Assembly: GCF_001544475.1 (NCBI RefSeq)
Contig: NZ_FCNW02000008.1
Span: 62,001 to 126,000, forward strand
Direction: 5' to 3'
Length of the DNA stretch: 64,000 nucleotides
Origin: Caballeronia humi
Lineage (GTDB): Bacteria > Pseudomonadota > Gammaproteobacteria > Burkholderiales > Burkholderiaceae
The translations under genes and the position numbers were made by a program. The notes under the pieces were generated by a model that saw only the letters and a program-made list of their open reading frames with translations, did not search any database and was not told the DNA's origin. This document shows, piece after piece, positions 1 through 9,726 of this stretch (position 1 is the stretch's first letter; each line of letters begins with the position of its first letter).

Positions 1-902
1 GACGGATACCGAGTTTCGTGTTGCTGCGCGCCTTCGAAGCCGCCGCGCGGCTGGAGAGTTTCACGCTTGCAGCGGAAGAACTGCATCTGACGCAGTCCGC
101 GATCAGCCATCAGGTGAAAGAGCTCGAGGAGTATTTCGGGCGGCCGCTCTTTTACCGGCGCAATCGGCGGGTGGAGGCGACGTCGGAAGGGCGGCGTCTT
201 TTTGAGAGCCTCGGCCGCGTGTTCGATGTGATCGAGGCGGCGTGCAGCGAGGTGTCGCTCGCGCCCGACGCCCAGGTGCTCGCCGTTCACAGCGCGCCGA
301 GCTTCGCGGCGAAGTGGCTCGGTCCGCGCCTGCCCGAGTTCATGCAGGCGTATCCGGGAGTGACGATCCGGCTGTCGTCCGGGGCGGAGCCGATCGATCT
401 CACGCGCGTGCATGAAGTCGATGTCGCGATTTCGTATGCGATCGCTCAGTTGCGTCCGGGGGTCGTCACGCGCGCGCTGGGCGCCGAGCGTATCGTGCCG
501 ATGTGCGCGCCAGCGCTCGTGCGGCGCGATGTGCCCGCCGCGCAACAGATGGCCGAACTGACGCTCATCGATTCCCAACTGAGCCGCGTGACTTGGTCCG
601 ACTGGTTCGCGCTCAACGGACTTGCGTTGCCACCGCGCGCGCGGCCGTCGTTCGATCGCGGCGCGCTCGCGATATCGGCGGCGGTCGACGGCATGGGCGT
701 TGCGCTCGAAACTACGCGACTCGCCGAGCGCGAGCTCTCGCGTGGAGAACTGGTTGAATTCGGTGCGGACGTTTTCGAGCCGCTCGCCCGGGAGACGCAT
801 TTTCTGTCGTATCGCGTGAACGAACGCAACGCAGAGAAGGTGAAGTGCTTCTGCGACTGGCTGTGCGCGAAGGTGGGGCTCGATGCAGAGCGGGTTGTAT
901 GA
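1..902 (+). CDS. LysR-family transcriptional regulator (5' end cut by window)
   Basis: DNA-binding regulator of the GcvA-like LysR group. The N-terminal winged helix-turn-helix is clear (AAEELHLTQSAISHQVKELE), followed by a substrate-binding-like effector domain to the stop at 900-902. A GTG at 18 could start it, but the frame stays open to the window edge and reads RIPSFVLLRAFEAA. That matches the usual start of this family, so the true start probably lies left of position 1. Its target cannot be told: the gene it would pair with is outside the window, and the next plus-strand gene is more than 1 kb away. Confidence 0.88.
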   Translation, partial: RIPSFVLLRAFEAAARLESFTLAAEELHLTQSAISHQVKELEEYFGRPLFYRRNRRVEATSEGRRLFESLGRVFDVIEAACSEVSLAPDAQVLAVHSAPSFAAKWLGPRLPEFMQAYPGVTIRLSSGAEPIDLTRVHEVDVAISYAIAQLRPGVVTRALGAERIVPMCAPALVRRDVPAAQQMAELTLIDSQLSRVTWSDWFALNGLALPPRARPSFDRGALAISAAVDGMGVALETTRLAERELSRGELVEFGADVFEPLARETHFLSYRVNERNAEKVKCFCDWLCAKVGLDAERVV

Positions 903-988
903 ATAAAGTTGCCGCGCTGAGGCTGTCTTAAGACCTGCTCGACGAGAGCGACATTGCGTCGCCCCTGCTTGCCTGGCTGCGCCTGAGC

Positions 989-1144
989 CTAGCGCTGACG
1001 ACGATACGCTTCGGCCATGATTTCACTGACCTCGGCGCGCACTTGCAGCGCTTCCAGCACCGATGCGCGGATTCTCGGAATCCAGCTTGTGACGACAGGA
1101 GTCAGGACAGTAGCCCAGATGACTATGGCAAAAAGCGATTTCAT
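989..1144 (-). CDS. small hypothetical exported or membrane protein
   Basis: A 51-residue protein starting MKSLFAIVIWATVL. One hydrophobic N-terminal segment (about residues 3-17) is followed by a charged, probably helical tail. The ATG at 1144 was chosen over one 33 bp upstream because AGAGG lies about nine bases before it. It could be a small inner-membrane protein or an uncleaved signal-anchored peptide. I do not recognise a family. It stands alone on the minus strand, between a LysR gene and an MgtC-type gene. Confidence 0.5.
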   Translation of the reverse strand: MKSLFAIVIWATVLTPVVTSWIPRIRASVLEALQVRAEVSEIMAEAYRRQR

Positions 1145-1479
1145 GGCGTGGTACCTCTGAATATGTTTCTTCGACAACAGTTGCGCTGATGCGGGCGTAA
1201 AAAGGGCGGCATTGCGCTAGCTCTGGAACGATCACAGATGTATATAAGTATAAACCCTAATCAAAACGTGCGTGATTTGCTCTGCCGGGATCGGCCCTGA
1301 GCCGACCAGCAGCACAAATTCGCGCGCGAAGTCATCGCAGCGAACGATTGGACGCAGGACATGTGGGCTTCAGAGTTGTGCCGACGCCCGCAGCCGAAGT
1401 TCTGCGTCGAAGAAAGGGAAGTGCTGCACGAGTTCAAAGAGGCGCGACTCCCGTACCGTCGCTGGAACTCGTCATTCGA
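1145..1479. other. intergenic region, no gene seen
   Basis: This holds the upstream region of the small minus-strand gene, with a short AT-rich patch (tatataagtataa) at about 1240-1252 that could be promoter sequence. The reading frames here have no recognisable homology or ribosome site. I see no RNA gene or repeat. Confidence 0.4.
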
Positions 1480-1983
1480 TCATTTCGGCGGTTCTGATGT
1501 CTCCGACGACTCCGCCGGTCTACGCACCCGTGCCGCCGAAAGAATGATCAGCGCGATCGCCACGCTGAGAATCGCGGTTGCCTCGCGCCCCAAGCCCGCC
1601 GCCATGCCGACGGCCGCGCTGACCCAGAGACTCGCCGCTGTCGTGAGCCCTCGCACCTCGCGCTCGGCGCTCAGCTTGATGATCGCACCGGCGCCGAGAA
1701 AGCCGATCCCGGACACGAGCCCCTGAATCACGCGGCTCATGTTCTCCTGCGAGAAACCCGACTGGAGCGGCACGAGCACGAACAGCGCCGCACCGACCGA
1801 CACCAGCATGTGGGTCCTCAAGCCCGCGTCCCGGCCCGCCATTTCTCGCTCGAAACCGAGCACACCGCCGAGCACGAGCGCGAGACCCAGCCGGAGGACG
1901 ACTTGCGTCACGTCCTCCGTGTCGTTCAGATCCGAAAACTCGCGCTGCACCGTCGACCACGCCTGATGCAGCCATGCGTTCAC
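1480..1983 (-). CDS. MgtC/SapB family membrane protein
   Basis: A 167-residue integral membrane protein. The MgtC/SapB signature is visible as GGVLGFEREMAGRDAGLRTH, then LVSVGAALF and QGLVSGIGFLGAGAII, and the end is a run of small-residue hydrophobic helices. Four to five membrane segments are likely. MgtC proteins are linked to growth at low magnesium and, in pathogens, to survival in macrophages by acting on the F1Fo ATP synthase; the small SapB-like members are mostly uncharacterised. It is on its own, facing a 425-bp upstream region. No magnesium-responsive leader structure was recognised there. Confidence 0.85.
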   Translation of the reverse strand: MNAWLHQAWSTVQREFSDLNDTEDVTQVVLRLGLALVLGGVLGFEREMAGRDAGLRTHMLVSVGAALFVLVPLQSGFSQENMSRVIQGLVSGIGFLGAGAIIKLSAEREVRGLTTAASLWVSAAVGMAAGLGREATAILSVAIALIILSAARVRRPAESSETSEPPK

Positions 1984-2408
1984 GAGCCTCTCCTTTCGAT
2001 GACGACGGATGGCAGGAACGATAGCATCGGTTGCGTGCGCTGCGTTCGTGTGTTTCCCACACCAGAGCGACGATTCTTTTTAGCGACCTGCGAGTCTCCA
2101 CGCCGCCCGTTCTTGCCACCAACGAGGCGCCAGGCGCAATTCCTCACACCAAGCAATCGGACGGTCTATAACGTAGAGGCAGACCGCTTTCTTGCCGCAC
2201 CGAACGACTCACGAAGTCGAATCGGCTTCCGCCGATTTCGCCCGCCTCTCTGCACTGTCCGGCGACCGCCGAGCAGATGTTCCCTCGTACGAGGTTCGCA
2301 CCACGCCATGCCTTGCGCGTGCCGGATGCGAGACCCTAAAGAACCCGTCATATCGACATCATGAGCCGTCATTGGCGGTCCGCACTCGCGTGTATCCAAG
2401 GAGCTAAC
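1984..2408. other. divergent intergenic region with a 12-bp palindrome
   Basis: This separates the minus-strand MgtC gene from the plus-strand small secreted protein. A perfect palindrome CCTCGTACGAGG lies at 2284-2295, about 115 bp before the secreted-protein start. A weak promoter-like pair TTGCGC-N17-CTAAAG follows at about 2314-2342. No gene is supported. Confidence 0.35.
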
Positions 2409-2642
2409 ATGAAATCAGCACAGATTTTGGCGACAACCGCGCTCGGTTTGTTCGCCTTGACAGGGACGGCTTACGCCCAGGGCCAGCCTGGCGCCGCCGA
2501 TCCCACCAACGCCGCAGCGACGAGCCAGTCGACCCCGGACACATCGTACGGAGCGGTACCGGACACCCGGAAGCAAATGGGACGATACCAGTCACGGCCA
2601 TGCCGCTCGGACCCGCAGTGCAACGTCTTCTTCGGCCGATAA
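2409..2642 (+). CDS. small secreted hypothetical protein
   Basis: A 77-residue protein with a classic Sec signal peptide: MKSA, a hydrophobic core ILATTALGLFALTG, and a probable cleavage after TAYA (about residue 22). The mature part is short, rich in Ala, Ser, Thr and Pro, and has two Cys near the end (CRSDPQC) that could form a disulfide. The ATG at 2409 is fixed by AAGGAG eight bases upstream; an upstream in-frame ATG at 2361 lacks this. The family is not recognised; small periplasmic proteins of this style are common in Burkholderia. Confidence 0.65.
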   Translation: MKSAQILATTALGLFALTGTAYAQGQPGAADPTNAAATSQSTPDTSYGAVPDTRKQMGRYQSRPCRSDPQCNVFFGR

Positions 2643-2659
2643 CGCTGTAACGCGTCCGC

Positions 2660-3448
2660 TCAAACCGGCTCGGTTTTCTGCGCGGCGCGCTGCGGAATCA
2701 GCGCGACGCTGACGACGATAAACGCAAGCAGGATCAGCGAAGCGTACAGCCGGCTGACATGCAGGCCGCCCTGCGCGACGGGCTTGTCGAGAAAATCGCC
2801 GAGCGTCGCGCCGAGCGGCCGCGTCAGGATGAAAGCGGCCCAGAAGAGCGCCGTGCGCGATATCGCCGTGCGGAAATAGAGCACCGCGACCACCACCAGA
2901 CCCGCCCCGAAGATCAGCGCGCCATATTCGTAGCCGAGCCCGAGGCCGCCGCGATCGTCGCCGGCCAGCCAGTCGCCGAGCGCCGTGCCGAGCGTCTGCG
3001 AAAGCAGGATCGTGATCCAGTAGAACCATTCGGCCTTGGGCGTCGTGATGCTTTGAACGGAGACGTCGCCTTCGGTTCGATACCAGATCGCAAGGCTCGC
3101 GACGAGGAGCACCAGAATGATCGCGACGCCGCCGGGATAGCCGACACCGAGCGATCGATCGGCGAAATCAGCCATCGTCGTGCCGAGCGTCGTCGTGGCG
3201 ACAATGGTCGCCCAATAGAGGAACGGTCGGAACTGATCGGCCTTGATCTGCCCGGAGACGAGCACGATGAAGAACAACGTGAAGATCGCCGAGCCGATCA
3301 GATAGCCGAGGTTCAATGACATCGTCACCCAGTCACCGCCCGTCTCGCCGAGCGTCGTGGCGGCGATCTTGATGACCCAGAAGCCCAGGGTAATCTGAGG
3401 GACTTTGCTTAGGGCATATTCGGTTGCGGTATGGGCGTCTTTGGTCAT
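2660..3448 (-). CDS. multi-pass membrane protein with four repeated LGxxxxD motifs
   Basis: A 262-residue hydrophobic protein resembling the uncharacterised COG4705 membrane proteins. The chain is built from four copies of about 60 residues. Each ends a membrane segment with a motif of the form TLGxxxxDW: TTLGETGGDW at 31-40, TTLGTTMADF at 86-95, QTLGTALGDW at 151-160 and RPLGATLGDF at 210-219. About eight membrane segments are likely. The Asp in each repeat is the obvious candidate for binding a cation or protons, but no transport activity is established. The start at 3448 (MTKDAHT) has AGGA upstream; an earlier ATG at 3481 does not. Confidence 0.75.
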   Translation of the reverse strand: MTKDAHTATEYALSKVPQITLGFWVIKIAATTLGETGGDWVTMSLNLGYLIGSAIFTLFFIVLVSGQIKADQFRPFLYWATIVATTTLGTTMADFADRSLGVGYPGGVAIILVLLVASLAIWYRTEGDVSVQSITTPKAEWFYWITILLSQTLGTALGDWLAGDDRGGLGLGYEYGALIFGAGLVVVAVLYFRTAISRTALFWAAFILTRPLGATLGDFLDKPVAQGGLHVSRLYASLILLAFIVVSVALIPQRAAQKTEPV

Positions 3449-3782
3449 GTCGAATTCCTGTGAGTGGCGATCGGTGGTCAATCACGCTTGCGGCGATCAA
3501 AAAAAGAGTGCCACAGAGCATAGCGAGCCGAACCTTATGAGCGGCTTAAGCGCGTAGTGGCTTTGTAATGCGTTGCGCCTTTTGACGAATCGCCCGGGAA
3601 CGCCCGCTCTTGCAAACGTTTTGCTGCAACGCACCCTCGGGTTTGCCCGGTTGCCGCCGACGAACGGGAAGCCTAGCCTTCGTAATGATCCGGTAAGCAG
3701 ATAATGTTTGATCGACCGGTATCGCGACGGCGGCCCGCGTGAGGGCGCTGACGACGACCGAAGTGACTGTTTGGGGGCTCAA
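3449..3782. other. intergenic region upstream of dctA
   Basis: No gene is seen. A short inverted repeat GCAAA-CGT-TTTGC lies at 3612-3624, about 160 bp before the dctA start. It resembles LacI-family operators but has only 5-bp arms. I looked for a sigma-54 -24/-12 promoter, as used by dctA in rhizobia, and found none with correct spacing. Confidence 0.35.
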
Positions 3783-5135
3783 ATGGCAGCGCACAAACCG
3801 CTTTACAGATCACTTTATTTTCAGGTGATCGTCGCGATCATCGCCGGCGTTCTGCTCGGATTTTTTGCGCCGCACACCGCAGAAACGATGAAGCCGCTCG
3901 GCGACGCGTTCATCAAGCTCATCAAGATGATCATCGCCCCGATCATCTTCTGCACGGTCGTGGTAGGCATTGCCGGCATGGAGGACATGAAGAAGGTCGG
4001 CAAGACCGGTGGGCTTGCGCTGCTCTATTTTGAAATCGTCAGCGGCATCGCGCTCGTGGTGGGACTCGTGATCGTCAACCTGGTGCAGCCGGGCGCCGGC
4101 ATGAACGTCGATCCTTCGACGCTCGACGCCAAGGCGGTCGCCACCGTCACCAGCGGTCGCAAGATGGAGAGCACGACCGAGTTCCTGATGAACATCATCC
4201 CCTCGACCGTCGTCGACGCGTTCGCCAAGGGCGAGATACTTCAGGTCCTGCTGTTCGCGCTGATGTTCGGCTTCGCGTTGCACAGGTTCGGCGGCCGGGG
4301 CACGCTCGTATTCGACTTCGTCGAGAAGATCTCGCATGTCTTCTTCGGCATCGTCGGCATCATCATGAAAGTGGCGCCGATCGGCGCGTTCGGCGCGATG
4401 GCCTTCACGATCGGCAAGTACGGCATCGGCAGCATGCTCTCGCTCGGCAAGCTGATGCTGACGTTTTATGCCACCTGCCTGCTGTTCATCTTCGTCGTGC
4501 TCGGACTGATAGCGCGGTTTCACGGCTTCAGCGTGCTCAAACTGATCAAGTATCTCAAGGAAGAACTGTTCATCGTGCTGGGCACGTCGTCATCGGAGGC
4601 GGCTTTGCCTCGCGTGATGGTCAAGCTCGAGAATCTCGGCGCGAAAAAATCGGTGGTCGGGCTCGTGATTCCCACGGGCTATTCGTTCAACCTCGACGGC
4701 ACGTCGATCTACCTCACGCTCGCGGCCATCTTCATCGCGCAGGCGACCAACACACCACTCGACCTCACGCATCAGCTCACGCTGCTGGCCGTGTTGCTGT
4801 TGACGTCCAAAGGCGCCGCCGGCGTGACGGGCAGCGGGTTCATCGTGCTTGCGGCAACGCTCGCCGCGGTCGGACACGTACCCGTCGCAGGACTCGCGCT
4901 GATTCTCGGCATCGACCGGTTCATGTCGGAGGCGCGCGCGCTGACGAATTTCATCGGCAACGCGGTGGCGACGCTCGTGGTCGCCAAGTGGACCCGCGAA
5001 CTCGACGAAGACAGGATGCGCAGAGTCCTCGACAACGAAACGCCCGAAGAAGCCGACGAGCCCGAAAAAGTCTTCGACCGGACCGACGAGGTGATGCCCG
5101 TCGCGGCATCGGGACCGCGATCAGATCACGTCTGA
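3783..5135 (+). CDS. dctA: C4-dicarboxylate transport protein DctA
   Basis: A 450-residue secondary transporter of the glutamate/aspartate:cation symporter family (DAACS). It takes up succinate, fumarate and malate with protons or sodium across the inner membrane. Family signs are the start [42 protein letters not shown] in the first repeat, the serine-rich loop [11 protein letters not shown] (re-entrant hairpin 1), and [14 protein letters not shown] with [14 protein letters not shown] near the second hairpin. The ATG at 3783 is preceded by GGGGG and gives the normal DctA N-terminus; an in-frame ATG 75 bp upstream would add a non-conserved tail. The gene converges on the M3 peptidase gene with no gap. 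Confidence 0.95.
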   Translation: MAAHKPLYRSLYFQVIVAIIAGVLLGFFAPHTAETMKPLGDAFIKLIKMIIAPIIFCTVVVGIAGMEDMKKVGKTGGLALLYFEIVSGIALVVGLVIVNLVQPGAGMNVDPSTLDAKAVATVTSGRKMESTTEFLMNIIPSTVVDAFAKGEILQVLLFALMFGFALHRFGGRGTLVFDFVEKISHVFFGIVGIIMKVAPIGAFGAMAFTIGKYGIGSMLSLGKLMLTFYATCLLFIFVVLGLIARFHGFSVLKLIKYLKEELFIVLGTSSSEAALPRVMVKLENLGAKKSVVGLVIPTGYSFNLDGTSIYLTLAAIFIAQATNTPLDLTHQLTLLAVLLLTSKGAAGVTGSGFIVLAATLAAVGHVPVAGLALILGIDRFMSEARALTNFIGNAVATLVVAKWTRELDEDRMRRVLDNETPEEADEPEKVFDRTDEVMPVAASGPRSDHV

Positions 5136-7172
5136 TCAGCCCGCCAGCAAGCCGCGTTTGCGCAACATCGATTCGGCGCGCGGATCACGGCCGCGAAACG
5201 CGCGGTACGCGGCGCGTTGCTCGCGGCTGTCGCCCGCGCTGTACACCTGGCGTTGCAGCCTGTCCGCGAGCGCGGGATCGAACGCGTTGCCGGCTTCCTC
5301 GAATGCATCGAATGCATCGGCTTCGAGCACTTCCGCCCACATGTACACGTAGTATCCGGCCGCATAGTAGCTGCCGCTGAAGATGTGCCCGAAGTGCGGC
5401 AAGCGATGACGCATGCCCACTTCGCGCGGCACGCCGATACGCTCGCGCTCCTCGGCTTCGAACCGCGCGATATCGATACCGTCAGCGTCCTTCTGCGAAT
5501 GGAGCGCCATGTCGATCAGCGCCGACGATGTGTACGCGACCGTATCGAACCCCTGATTGAAAGTCTGCGCAGCCCTGATGCGCTCGATCAGCACAGCGGG
5601 AATCGGCTCACCGGTCGTCACATGCCGCGCATGCTTCGCGAGCACTTCCGGCACGGTGGCCCAGTGCTCCATCAACTGCGACGGCAACTCGACATAATCG
5701 CGCGGCACGTTCGTGCCCGACAACCGGCCATACGTGACATCCGACAGCAAGCCGTGCAGGCCGTGGCCGAATTCGTGGAACAGCGTGCGGACGTCGTCGA
5801 AACCGAGCAGCGTCGGGCCGTTTTCGACGCGTGAGAAGTTGGTGTTGTTCACCACGATCGGCTCGACCTTGCCGCCGCCGGCATCGCGCTTCTGCCTGCG
5901 GTAGATGCTCATCCACGCGCCGCCCTGCTTGTTCGGCCGCGCGTAGTTGTCGCCGATGAAAACGCCCACGCGCTCCCCTCCCCGGCGCACTTCCCACAGT
6001 CGCACGTCCGGGTGATACAACGGCACGCCTCGCTGCTCGACGAACTCCAGACCGAACAACCGGCCCGCGCAATCGAACATCGCGTTCTGCATTGCATCGA
6101 GGCTGAAGTACGGCTTCACTTGCGCATCGTCGAGGGCGAAGCGATCCGCACGTACTTTCTCGGCGAGGTGATACCAGTCCCACGGCTCGATGTCGGTCGG
6201 CTCGCCGAGTGCGGAGGCTTGCGCGGCAAGCGCTTTCAATTCTTCTTCGACGCTCGCCTTCGCCGGTTCCCACACCTGTGCAAGCAACCCATGAACGGCG
6301 GCGGCACTTCCCGCCATGCGATCGGCCAGGGCGTAGTCGGCGTAGTGGTCGTAGCCGAGCAGGCGAGCCTGCTGTTGCCGCAGCGCCAGAATTTCGCGCG
6401 CCAGCGGACGGTTGTCGCGCGCCGCTGTTTCTCCGCGACTCGTCCACGCGCGCCACGCCGCTTCGCGCAGATCGCGGCGCGACGACCAGGTGAGGAACGG
6501 CTGCACCAGCGACCGTGCGAGCGTGATGACGTAGCCGTCCACGCCGCGTTCGTGTGCGGCGCCGCGCGCGGCCTGACGCAGGAATTCGGGCAGACCGGCG
6601 AGGTCGGCTTCGGAAGAAAGGCGCAACTGGTAGGCGGCTTCGTCGGCGAGGACGTTCTGCGCGAATTGCGTCTGGCGATCGGCGAGCCGCGTCGCGATGG
6701 CCGCAAAGCGCTCTCGATCGGCGCCGTGCAGCGTGGCGCCCGCGCGCACGAAATCGGTATGCAGGCGTTGCAGCAGACGCTGCTGCTCTTCGCTCAAACC
6801 GAGCGTGTCGGCTTGCTGGTGAATCGTATCGAGCCTTGCGAAGAAACCGGCGTGCAGCGTGACCCTGCTGTCGTGCGCGGCGAGCAGCGGCGCCATTTCA
6901 CGCTCGACCGCTTGCAACGCAGGCGGCGCTTCCGACGAGCACAGGTTCTCGAACGTCAACCGCACGCGATCAAGCGTTGCGCCTGCTGCGTCGAACGCGG
7001 CGACGGTGTTGTCGAACGTGGGCGCGGAGGGGTTGTCGGCGAGTGCATCGATTTCATTCAGATGCTGCTTGAAAGCCTCCGCGAAGGCAGGAGCGAATTG
7101 CTCCGCACGAATCTCGTCGAAGGGCGGCAACGCTTGCCAGCCTCGCAGCAGCGGATTGCTATGGCCTGTCAT
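5136..7172 (-). CDS. M3-family oligopeptidase (PrlC/Dcp type)
   Basis: A 678-residue zinc metallopeptidase of the thimet-oligopeptidase fold, probably cytoplasmic, degrading short peptides released by other proteases. The active site is HEFGH at 466-470 with the third zinc ligand Glu495 (DYVELPSQ). The substrate-side motif HIFSGSYYAAGYYVYMW lies at about 596-612. Length and lack of a signal peptide fit oligopeptidase A (PrlC) or Dcp; these cannot be separated by eye. The ATG at 7172 has GAGAGG upstream and starts 13 bp after the aldo/keto reductase stop, so the two are probably co-transcribed. A longer start at 7217 would overlap that gene. Confidence 0.9.
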   Translation of the reverse strand: MTGHSNPLLRGWQALPPFDEIRAEQFAPAFAEAFKQHLNEIDALADNPSAPTFDNTVAAFDAAGATLDRVRLTFENLCSSEAPPALQAVEREMAPLLAAHDSRVTLHAGFFARLDTIHQQADTLGLSEEQQRLLQRLHTDFVRAGATLHGADRERFAAIATRLADRQTQFAQNVLADEAAYQLRLSSEADLAGLPEFLRQAARGAAHERGVDGYVITLARSLVQPFLTWSSRRDLREAAWRAWTSRGETAARDNRPLAREILALRQQQARLLGYDHYADYALADRMAGSAAAVHGLLAQVWEPAKASVEEELKALAAQASALGEPTDIEPWDWYHLAEKVRADRFALDDAQVKPYFSLDAMQNAMFDCAGRLFGLEFVEQRGVPLYHPDVRLWEVRRGGERVGVFIGDNYARPNKQGGAWMSIYRRQKRDAGGGKVEPIVVNNTNFSRVENGPTLLGFDDVRTLFHEFGHGLHGLLSDVTYGRLSGTNVPRDYVELPSQLMEHWATVPEVLAKHARHVTTGEPIPAVLIERIRAAQTFNQGFDTVAYTSSALIDMALHSQKDADGIDIARFEAEERERIGVPREVGMRHRLPHFGHIFSGSYYAAGYYVYMWAEVLEADAFDAFEEAGNAFDPALADRLQRQVYSAGDSREQRAAYRAFRGRDPRAESMLRKRGLLAG

Positions 7173-7185
7173 GTCGGTGTGCCTC

Positions 7186-8250
7186 TCACTTGCGCGATGC
7201 ATCGATATGCGGTGCAAGCAGCGACAGATCGGCGGGGCTGAGTCGGTCGCTCGCGGTCTGCATCTGATGCCAGTAGGGATAAAGCAGCGGCGGCGCGCTG
7301 ACCTTGTCGAGCCGCGCGCGCTGATCGGCAGACAGCTTCAAATCGGCCGCGCCGAGGTTGTCGCGCAATTGCGCCTCGTTGCGCCCGCCGATGACCACCG
7401 ACGCCACCGCCGGCCGCCCAAGCGTCCACGCGAGCGCGACCTGAGCAGCCGACACGTTCTGCTCGCCCGCGATCTCGACGAGCGTATCGACGATCGACCA
7501 CAACCTTTCGGCATCGCGGATCGGCGGCTCGGTCCAGCCGGCGAGCTGGCGCGTGCCTTCGGGCGTCGTGTCGCGCCGGTGCTTGCCGGACAGTAGCCCG
7601 CCCGCGAGCGGACTCCACACGAGGATGCCCAAGCCCTGGTCGAGCGCGATCGGCGCAAGCTCGTATTCGGCTTCGCGCGCTTCGAGCGTGTAGTGGATCT
7701 GCTGGCTCACGAAGCGCGGCAGTCGATCGCGCTCGCTGACGTGCAGCGCTTTCATCAGATGCCAGCCCGAGTAGTTCGAGCAGCCCACATAGCGGATCTT
7801 GCCCTGCCGCGTGAGCAAGTCGAGCGCTTCGAGCGTTTCTTCGAGCGGCGTGATGCCGTCCCATTCATGCACTTGATAGAGATCGATGACATCCGTCTTG
7901 AGGCGCTTGAGGCTCGCCTCGCAAGCGCGCACCAGATGATGACGGGAGAGGCCACGATCGTTCGGGCCGTCGCCCATCGGGAAGCGCGCTTTCGACGCGA
8001 TCAGCACGCCGCCACGGCGCTTGCCGTCAAGCGCCTCGCCGACGATCTCCTCCGACGCGCCGTTCGAATAAACGTCGGCGGTATCGATCAGGTTGACGCC
8101 TGCGTCGATGCACATGTCGATCTGGCGGCGCGCGTCGTCAAGGCTGACGTCGCCGACGTAAGCGAACTTGCCCTTGCCGCCCATGGTCATCGTGCCGAGC
8201 GTGACAGTGGAGACCTTGAGGCCCGAGCGGCCGAGTTGTCGATATTCCAT
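7186..8250 (-). CDS. aldo/keto reductase
   Basis: A 354-residue NADPH-dependent oxidoreductase of the AKR superfamily, (beta/alpha)8 barrel, reducing aldehydes or ketones in the cytoplasm. The catalytic tetrad is visible: DTADVYSNG (Asp and Tyr), the Lys of IASKARFPMG and the His of YQVHEWDG. The N-terminal MEYRQLGRSGLKVSTVTLGTM and the GCSNYSGWHL strand are typical of the YajO/AKR11-like group. The ATG at 8250 gives the standard N-terminus; the frame is open for another 68 codons upstream, but these look non-coding. It lies 13 bp upstream of the M3 peptidase and divergent from the benzoate carrier. Substrate unknown. Confidence 0.9.
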   Translation of the reverse strand: MEYRQLGRSGLKVSTVTLGTMTMGGKGKFAYVGDVSLDDARRQIDMCIDAGVNLIDTADVYSNGASEEIVGEALDGKRRGGVLIASKARFPMGDGPNDRGLSRHHLVRACEASLKRLKTDVIDLYQVHEWDGITPLEETLEALDLLTRQGKIRYVGCSNYSGWHLMKALHVSERDRLPRFVSQQIHYTLEAREAEYELAPIALDQGLGILVWSPLAGGLLSGKHRRDTTPEGTRQLAGWTEPPIRDAERLWSIVDTLVEIAGEQNVSAAQVALAWTLGRPAVASVVIGGRNEAQLRDNLGAADLKLSADQRARLDKVSAPPLLYPYWHQMQTASDRLSPADLSLLAPHIDASRK

Positions 8251-8436
8251 GATGGAGAAGCGTCCCGTGTGAGTGACTGAGATTCGAAGACCGTCGACCG
8301 GTCCCCGCCGATGCATCCAAGCCGACAGATTACGCGCTTGTTCGTAGCGAAGCAGAATCGCATCTGGGGAGGAGGACGATGCAGCGATTTCGATGTAGAG
8401 TTGCGTGCGCTGTTTCCTTACACGACGATGTGATCC

Positions 8437-9648
8437 ATGAGCCTCGACGGCCAAAAACAGATACAGGGCAGCAGCCTGCGGGAAGACTTGTCCCTTTCAG
8501 CAATCACCGCCGGCCTGTTGGCCGTGCTGATCTCCTATGCGGGACCGCTCGCGATCCTGTTCGAAGCAGGGAGATCGGCTCACGCCAGCAACGCGACGGT
8601 TGCCTCGTGGGTATGGGGAATCTCGATCGGATCGGCTATTTGCGGCATCACGCTGAGCTGGTTGCTCAGGCAGCCGATCATCACCGCGTGGTCCGCGCCC
8701 GGCACGGCCCTGCTGGTCACGCTGTTTCCCGCGCTGCCGCTCAACGAAGCGATCGGCGCCTATATTACCGCCGGGCTGATCATTCTCGCGCTTGGCGCAT
8801 CGGGCTACTTCGACCTCGTCATCAAGAAGATCCCGCCGGGCATCGCATCAGGGATGATGGCGGGCATCCTGTTCCAATTCACGACCGGCGTGTTCAAGGC
8901 AGTCTCCGTCGATCCCGCGCTCGCACTAGGCATGGTGGCCGCCTATGTGATCTTCCGGCGGCTGCTGCCGCGTTATGCGCTCATCGTCGTGCTGGTGCTT
9001 GGCAGTATCTTTGCCGTCGTGCACGGCACGGCACATTTCGAGTCGGTTAGTCTCCAGATTACGCGGCCCGAATTCATCGTTCCGCACTGGACCTTGCAAT
9101 CGACTGTCAGTCTCGCGTTGCCTTTGGTTCTCGTCAGCCTGACTGGTCAATTCCTTCCGGGGCTGGCGATTCTAAGAGTGTCCGGCTATCAGACGCCCGC
9201 GCGTCCCGTCCTGATGATTACGGGCGCGGTATCGATGGTCGTCGCTCTGTTCGGCGGGATCACCGTGGTCATCGCCGCGATCACCGCGGCGCTCTGTACG
9301 GGCGCTGATGCACACCGCGATCCGAATAAACGCTACATCGCAGGCATCGCGAATGGCTTCTTTTACCTGCTCGGCGGCATCTTTGCGGGGACAGTCGTTT
9401 TGCTTTTTGCAGCGCTTCCCAAAGGCTTCGTTGCGGTGCTCGCCGGGCTCGCACTGCTCGGCGCGACGCTATCGAACCTGATCGCGCTCGTGCAGGATGA
9501 ACAGCACCGGGAAGCGTCGTTCATTACTTTTGTCGCCACGGCATCGGGCATGAGCTTTCTTGGGCTCGGGTCCGCGTTCTGGGGCATCGTGATTGGGTCG
9601 TTGGCCCATCTCGTACTGGGAGCGGCGGATAGACGGAAGCGGGTATAG
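8437..9648 (+). CDS. benE: BenE-family benzoate/H+ symporter
   Basis: A 403-residue inner-membrane carrier with about 12 hydrophobic segments. BenE landmarks are ITAGLLAVLISYAGPLAILFEA, QPIITAWSAPGTALL, LPLNEAIGAYITAGLIILALG, and GGITVVIAAITAALCTGADAH followed by Asp-Pro-x-x-Arg-Tyr. Family members import benzoate or related aromatic acids with protons. No benABCD genes are next to it, so the true substrate is open. It is divergent from the aldo/keto reductase and converges on an AAHS-type carrier. Confidence 0.88.
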   Translation: MSLDGQKQIQGSSLREDLSLSAITAGLLAVLISYAGPLAILFEAGRSAHASNATVASWVWGISIGSAICGITLSWLLRQPIITAWSAPGTALLVTLFPALPLNEAIGAYITAGLIILALGASGYFDLVIKKIPPGIASGMMAGILFQFTTGVFKAVSVDPALALGMVAAYVIFRRLLPRYALIVVLVLGSIFAVVHGTAHFESVSLQITRPEFIVPHWTLQSTVSLALPLVLVSLTGQFLPGLAILRVSGYQTPARPVLMITGAVSMVVALFGGITVVIAAITAALCTGADAHRDPNKRYIAGIANGFFYLLGGIFAGTVVLLFAALPKGFVAVLAGLALLGATLSNLIALVQDEQHREASFITFVATASGMSFLGLGSAFWGIVIGSLAHLVLGAADRRKRV

Positions 9649-9726
9649 CTCCTGTCCACGCGCATCTCTCACGCACTCGCGATCAATGACGCTGCGCCAG
9701 CCGTGGTTATTCAACACACGCGGCGT

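Noticed and set aside
1272-1547. short open frames between the small minus-strand gene and the MgtC gene
   Set aside because: No ribosome site, no hydrophobic or conserved pattern, and partial overlap with the MgtC gene.
3449-3782. sigma-54 promoter for dctA
   Set aside because: GG and GC pairs occur, but at 12 or 14 bases apart instead of the required 10, and no DctD gene is present.
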